The position numbers were made by a program, and so were the translations under genes. Shown one piece after another: positions 60,756 to 64,000 of a DNA stretch of 64,000 bases; position 1 is the first letter of the stretch; the number at the start of each line of letters is the position of its first letter. Origin of the DNA: JAIQGF01 sp051006995 (GTDB lineage: Bacteria; Acidobacteriota; Terriglobia; Terriglobales; Acidobacteriaceae); NCBI GenBank assembly GCA_051006995.1, contig JBPCSQ010000009.1, positions 58,688-122,687 on the forward strand. The letters run 5' to 3'. The notes beneath the pieces were generated by a model that searched no databases, was not told the origin of the DNA, and worked only from the letters and a program-made list of their open reading frames with translations.

Positions 60756-62573
60756 CTAGTCGTCGAAGTGCAGATAGACGTGGCAGGTGGGGCCGCGCTG
60801 GATGACGCGCACGTGGTCGGCATGCCGGCGCAGCATGTAGCTGGAAAGCTCGCTGATATTGGCCTTGCCGCTCACCAGGTCTTCCGCCGACGGCGGCGCT
60901 TTGGGGATCCTCATCTCCGGGCCGTCGTATTCGAGGGCGGCGACAAACTTGATTTCATCGTAGCGCAGTTGCGCCTTCACCGCCGATTGCACGCCCAGCA
61001 TTTGCATCGCCGACAAAAATTCATGCAGCGCATCAACAATCCGGCTGCACACTTCTTTCCGCATACCCCAGGTGGCGCCCTGCTCTTCCATGAGCGCAGA
61101 GACGGTGTCGAGGTTATCGGTTTCGGGCGACAAAACTGCCTCGCGGGTCCGCCCCACGCCAATGCGGAACAGCATATTGAGGCTGACGGCAAGGACCGTC
61201 CCCAGCGACAGGGCCGAGGAGAACAGAGGATGAACGACGGCCGGGAATTGCTGGTAAAGCGCGGGAACAATTTCCACGCTGAGGCCGAACAGCAGAGAGA
61301 TGCCGATGACAAAAATGCGGCGGTTATCCAGCATGCGCGAGGTAAGCACCTGCAGGCCGCCAAGGGTGATGAAGCACGCGATATACACCATCACCGCACC
61401 CATCACCGGCGTGGGCACGACGGAAAAAAGGGCGGCCAACTTAGGCACGAATGCCAGTCCGACCAGCAGCCCTCCCAGCACGACCGCCACCGAGCGGCTG
61501 GTCACGCCGGTAGCGCTCGTCAGACCGACTGCGCTGGACGACGTGGTGTGCGGGATGGTCCCGACGGCGCCGCCGATGAGATTGGTTAGACCCGGCGTGA
61601 GAATGCCACCGGAAGCGGACTTCATGTCGGTGCGTTTCCACTCCGTGTCGTTGATCTTCTGGCAGAAAGTGACGTCGCCCACTCCCTTGAGAACGGCGCT
61701 CAGGCTGGCAATGGCGAACGGCAGCATCATGGCTGGGCTTAACTTCCAACCCCACCCAGGAACATGATCGGGAAAATCAATCCAGGGAACCGCCAGTGCC
61801 GCGCGTATCGCGTTGAAATGGAGAACTCCCAGCGACAGCGATGCCACATAACCCGCAGCCAGCCCCAGGAGCACCGGGGCAAGACGCAAACGGGTTCGGC
61901 TGACGGTTGGCAACACCATGGCGACCAGCGTGATGGTAGCCACCAGGGCAGCACGCGGGCTGACATGCTGATTTTCAAGTCCGAAAAAGCGGACGAAAGC
62001 CAGCCGGATAAGCTGAATACCGATCATGGCCACGACCAGCCCGGTGACTTCCGGAGGGAAGAAGGCGCGCAGCCGGCGCACAAATCGTGAGAGCACAGTC
62101 TCGACCACACCGGAGAAGCTGGTCATGCCGAACACCAGCGGCAGCCCGCCGGTCTTAGCGGCCAGGATGGCCGTCGGAAGATGATTCGAACCGGGGAACA
62201 CCGGACACAAGTACCCGGCGCCGACCTTCCCGTTCGCGCGAGCTTGGAGGATGGTGGCGATCCCGGTCGTGATCATGCAAATGCGGATAATCGCCTGGCT
62301 CTGCGCCGTGGTGCCGCCCATGGAAGTCACCAGAACAACGACATAGATCCAGCCCACCGACATCACCAGCACGTGCTGGATGGCGATGACGAACGCAATT
62401 GCCAGCGGAGGATGCTCGTCAACGTCGTACAGGAGCCTGGCAGGTCTCTTGCGAGGCTCCGAACCGTCCTGCGGCAGCGGTCTTTCGGCACCCAGGCAGA
62501 GACGCACCAGCTTGGAGAATCCGGTCTCGGTCGGAAGCGGCGTCCCAGTCGGAGCTTCTGCGGATGCTGCCAC
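60756..62573 (-). CDS. NCS2-family xanthine/uracil permease with C-terminal soluble domain
   Basis: Nucleobase:cation symporter of 605 residues. The NCS2 core (about 60-480) has 13-14 helices, with QHVLVMSVGW in the first helix, GYLCPVFPGSN, and the signature QKINDTEW ... GGAVGTIPHTTSSSAVG in the middle. A further ~120 residues follow the last helix, beginning DNLDTVSALMEEQGAT. They contain VCSRIVDALHEFLSAM and AQLRYDEIKFVAALEYDG, which recall a degenerate GHKL (histidine-kinase ATPase) fold. Such an appendix is unusual in NCS2 proteins and suggests regulation. Ends with CHVYLHFDD. Substrate uncertain. Confidence 0.85.
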   Translation of the reverse strand: MAASAEAPTGTPLPTETGFSKLVRLCLGAERPLPQDGSEPRKRPARLLYDVDEHPPLAIAFVIAIQHVLVMSVGWIYVVVLVTSMGGTTAQSQAIIRICMITTGIATILQARANGKVGAGYLCPVFPGSNHLPTAILAAKTGGLPLVFGMTSFSGVVETVLSRFVRRLRAFFPPEVTGLVVAMIGIQLIRLAFVRFFGLENQHVSPRAALVATITLVAMVLPTVSRTRLRLAPVLLGLAAGYVASLSLGVLHFNAIRAALAVPWIDFPDHVPGWGWKLSPAMMLPFAIASLSAVLKGVGDVTFCQKINDTEWKRTDMKSASGGILTPGLTNLIGGAVGTIPHTTSSSAVGLTSATGVTSRSVAVVLGGLLVGLAFVPKLAALFSVVPTPVMGAVMVYIACFITLGGLQVLTSRMLDNRRIFVIGISLLFGLSVEIVPALYQQFPAVVHPLFSSALSLGTVLAVSLNMLFRIGVGRTREAVLSPETDNLDTVSALMEEQGATWGMRKEVCSRIVDALHEFLSAMQMLGVQSAVKAQLRYDEIKFVAALEYDGPEMRIPKAPPSAEDLVSGKANISELSSYMLRRHADHVRVIQRGPTCHVYLHFDD

Positions 62574-62710
62574 GGTCGCGCTCCCTGTGCGGTCTTTCTG
62601 GTCGGCTCAGCGGAATTGAGGATTGGAGTAGCAGGGCGGACAAAGGTCGCAAGTTCTTTCCCGGGCGACGCAAGCGGCATTTGATGGCGTAAGCAACTAG
62701 CGCGCCACGG

Positions 62711-63220
62711 TTAGGTGAATGTAAAGCGCGTCGGGCTGCTGGCGAACTGTTTCTCCGTCCAGGCGAGCACCACCTGGGGGCGCAGGCAGACGAGGAACAT
62801 CTCCCCCGGCGCGGTGCTGACCTTCATCTTGTACTTGCGCGCATAGGGTGCGTCGAGCTGCTTGAGAACGGCGCGGTCGGTGATCTTCTCGGCGACTCCC
62901 TCCAGAATCACGACCTCGCGGTCCAACTCCAGATGAATCAGCATGGCGGGATTGGCCTTCAGGTTGCGTGCCTTGCGCGAACCGGCGTCGGTGGCGAAAT
63001 ACACCGCGCCGTCGTGCCACACGCCCCACACCGGCATGGAGTGCGGGCGTCCGTCCGGTCGCGTAGTGCAGATCCAGTAGTTGTGCGCGGCCTCGATCTT
63101 TTTCTCGACAGCCGGCCACGACATCATGCCCTTCATGCCTTTCGGCGTTTGATAGCCGGCGGGCATGGCGGGCCTGCCGCGCTGCGGGCGTGTGCTCCTC
63201 TTTTTCTTTTTCGCGGTCAT
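62711..63220 (-). CDS. Pyridoxamine 5'-phosphate oxidase-like (PNPOx/FDR) family protein
   Basis: Split-barrel flavin- or F420-binding protein of 169 residues. ATG 63220 gives a very basic N-terminus (MTAKKKKRSTRPQRGR) that could be an extension of about 35 residues. The core has AAHNYWICTTRPDGRPHSMPVWGVWHDGAVYFAT and KARNLKANPAMLIHLE, the PNPOx blocks. The rest (VVILEGVAEKITD) closes the barrel. This branch includes F420-dependent reductases and heme-utilisation-like proteins, so the precise role is open. Divergent from the next gene. Confidence 0.82.
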   Translation of the reverse strand: MTAKKKKRSTRPQRGRPAMPAGYQTPKGMKGMMSWPAVEKKIEAAHNYWICTTRPDGRPHSMPVWGVWHDGAVYFATDAGSRKARNLKANPAMLIHLELDREVVILEGVAEKITDRAVLKQLDAPYARKYKMKVSTAPGEMFLVCLRPQVVLAWTEKQFASSPTRFTFT

Positions 63221-63294
63221 GATGCCGCTAATATCCACAATTGCCGCACCCAGCACAACCCGCAACGCAGCGCTCGGAAGTCCTAACCCGCTGG

Positions 63295-63300
63295 TATACT
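63295..63300 (+). promoter_or_regulatory. -10 box nine bases from a start codon (leaderless candidate)
   Basis: TGGTATACT is an extended -10 (hexamer 63295-63300) and the ATG lies at 63310 with no Shine-Dalgarno. Confidence 0.5.
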
Positions 63301-63309
63301 GGCGCGTTT

Positions 63310-64000
63310 ATGCTCGCGGACATTCTGGAAAAAGGGCGCGCGCTGGCCGACGACGCGCTGGAACGGCTGTTGCCGGCCGCGACCGAGTACCCGCCCGTCA
63401 TTCATCAGGCCATGCGCCACAGCGTGTTTGCCGGAGGCAAGCGCTTGCGCCCCATTCTGTGCATCGAGGCCGCGCGCATGATCGCCGGCGTGCTGCCGCT
63501 CGGGGTGGACAAGCTCGGCGCCGCGCTGGAGATGCTGCATACCTACTCGCTGATTCACGACGATCTGCCCGCGCTCGATAATGATGACCTGCGCCGCGGC
63601 CGCCCTACGTGTCACAAGGTCTATGGTGACGCCATGGCGATCCTCGCTGGCGATGCGCTGCAGACGCTGGCCTACGAAGTTCTGGCGCGAATTCCCTGCC
63701 CCGCCGACTGGCGCGTGCGCATCATCGAGGAAATTGCGCGCGGCACCGGTACCTGTGGCGGCATGATCGGCGGCCAGGTCATGGACCTGGAAGCCGAACG
63801 CAAGAAGCCGGACGCGCAGACCTTGGAGTACATTCACAAATCCAAGACCGCGGCGCTGATCACCGCCAGCCTGGTCAGCGGTGGAATCTATGCCGGCGCC
63901 AAAAACGGCGACGTCGCGCAACTCCGCTGCTTCGGGCAAGGCGCTGGCCTGGCGTTCCAGATTGCCGACGACATTATCGATATTGAGGGAACGACAGAGG
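63310..64000 (+). CDS. ispA: Polyprenyl diphosphate synthase (FPP/GGPP type), cut by window end
   Basis: Head-to-tail isoprenyl diphosphate synthase that makes farnesyl or geranylgeranyl diphosphate for quinones and carrier lipids. The first 230 residues are present; the frame is still open at 64000. GGKRLRPIL is the FPS start block. The first Asp-rich motif is SLIHDDLPALDNDDLRRG, with small residues ahead, and the second begins FQIADDIIDIEG. Spacing fits the short-chain bacterial type. Direct start after a -10 box suggests leaderless expression. Chain length cannot be fixed by eye. Confidence 0.93.
   Translation, partial: MLADILEKGRALADDALERLLPAATEYPPVIHQAMRHSVFAGGKRLRPILCIEAARMIAGVLPLGVDKLGAALEMLHTYSLIHDDLPALDNDDLRRGRPTCHKVYGDAMAILAGDALQTLAYEVLARIPCPADWRVRIIEEIARGTGTCGGMIGGQVMDLEAERKKPDAQTLEYIHKSKTAALITASLVSGGIYAGAKNGDVAQLRCFGQGAGLAFQIADDIIDIEGTTE

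Noticed and set aside
1..64000. CRISPR arrays
   Set aside because: All repeated units are 7 bp or short palindromes; no 25-40 bp direct repeats with unique spacers are visible.

Overview
The window looks like chromosomal DNA of an acidobacterium (Terriglobia / Koribacter-like). The base composition is GC-rich. It carries a large Oar-type TonB receptor with an N-terminal carboxypeptidase-regulatory-like domain, a VPS10/Asp-box propeller protein, many secreted YVTN/TPR proteins, a two-gene RND pump, an NfeD-slipin pair and dense short intergenic hairpins. This assignment is inferred from gene families, not from a marker gene. There is no rRNA, phage, IS element or CRISPR. One tRNA, Arg(CCU), is present. 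About 50 protein genes are supported, on both strands in short operons.

Layout. 1-7.0 kb: the end of one propeller-like protein, a large IPT/propeller lipoprotein, an S41 C-terminal protease, a degenerate receiver protein and an Old Yellow Enzyme. 7.0-12.1 kb: a minus-strand operon tetR - membrane fusion lipoprotein - RND transporter. 12.1-18.3 kb: a CPBP-like membrane protein, a small secreted protein with an LPQTA-type C-terminal sorting tail, then a TPR protein overlapping nfeD, slipin and a SPOR protein. 18.3-28.3 kb: a secreted unknown, fused formiminotransferase-cyclodeaminase, an LLM oxidoreductase, PagL-like deacylase, YebC, an AI-2E fragment, a Spy-like protein, PurQ, a BON lipoprotein and a D-2-hydroxyacid dehydrogenase. 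28.4-37.2 kb: a secreted subtilase, transketolase, a GT39-like membrane enzyme, an aminotransferase and a polyprenyl-phosphate glycosyltransferase. 37.2-48.5 kb: an orphan PstS-like protein, a TPR protein, RNase HI, a gene-free 0.7 kb stretch with a strong promoter and a highly foldable transcript, a LolA-like protein, a VPS10-like propeller, the TonB receptor and tRNA-Arg. 48.5-64 kb: a DUF883-like protein, an unknown secreted protein, DHH phosphoesterase, a zinc-ribbon membrane protein, Fur, penicillin acylase, a YVTN lipoprotein, a fused homocysteine methyltransferase/MTHFR, XseB, a receiver protein, an ATP-dependent DNA ligase, an NCS2 permease with an extra C-terminal domain, a PNPOx-like protein and a polyprenyl synthase cut by the window end.

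Most of the genes are housekeeping or envelope functions. The unexplained layer lies between them. At least 15 intergenic sites hold degenerate tandem arrays with an exact 7-bp period. Many form long imperfect inverted repeats, each locus with its own heptamer word. Several arrays end directly at a -10 box that sits only 7-9 nt from a start codon, which suggests leaderless transcription. One array lies inside a gene and encodes part of the NfeD signal peptide. A second class of short hairpins is scattered around, and one interrupts the GT39-like gene in frame. The candidate structured RNA at about 39.97-40.14 kb, behind a near-consensus promoter, is the best single candidate for an undescribed element.
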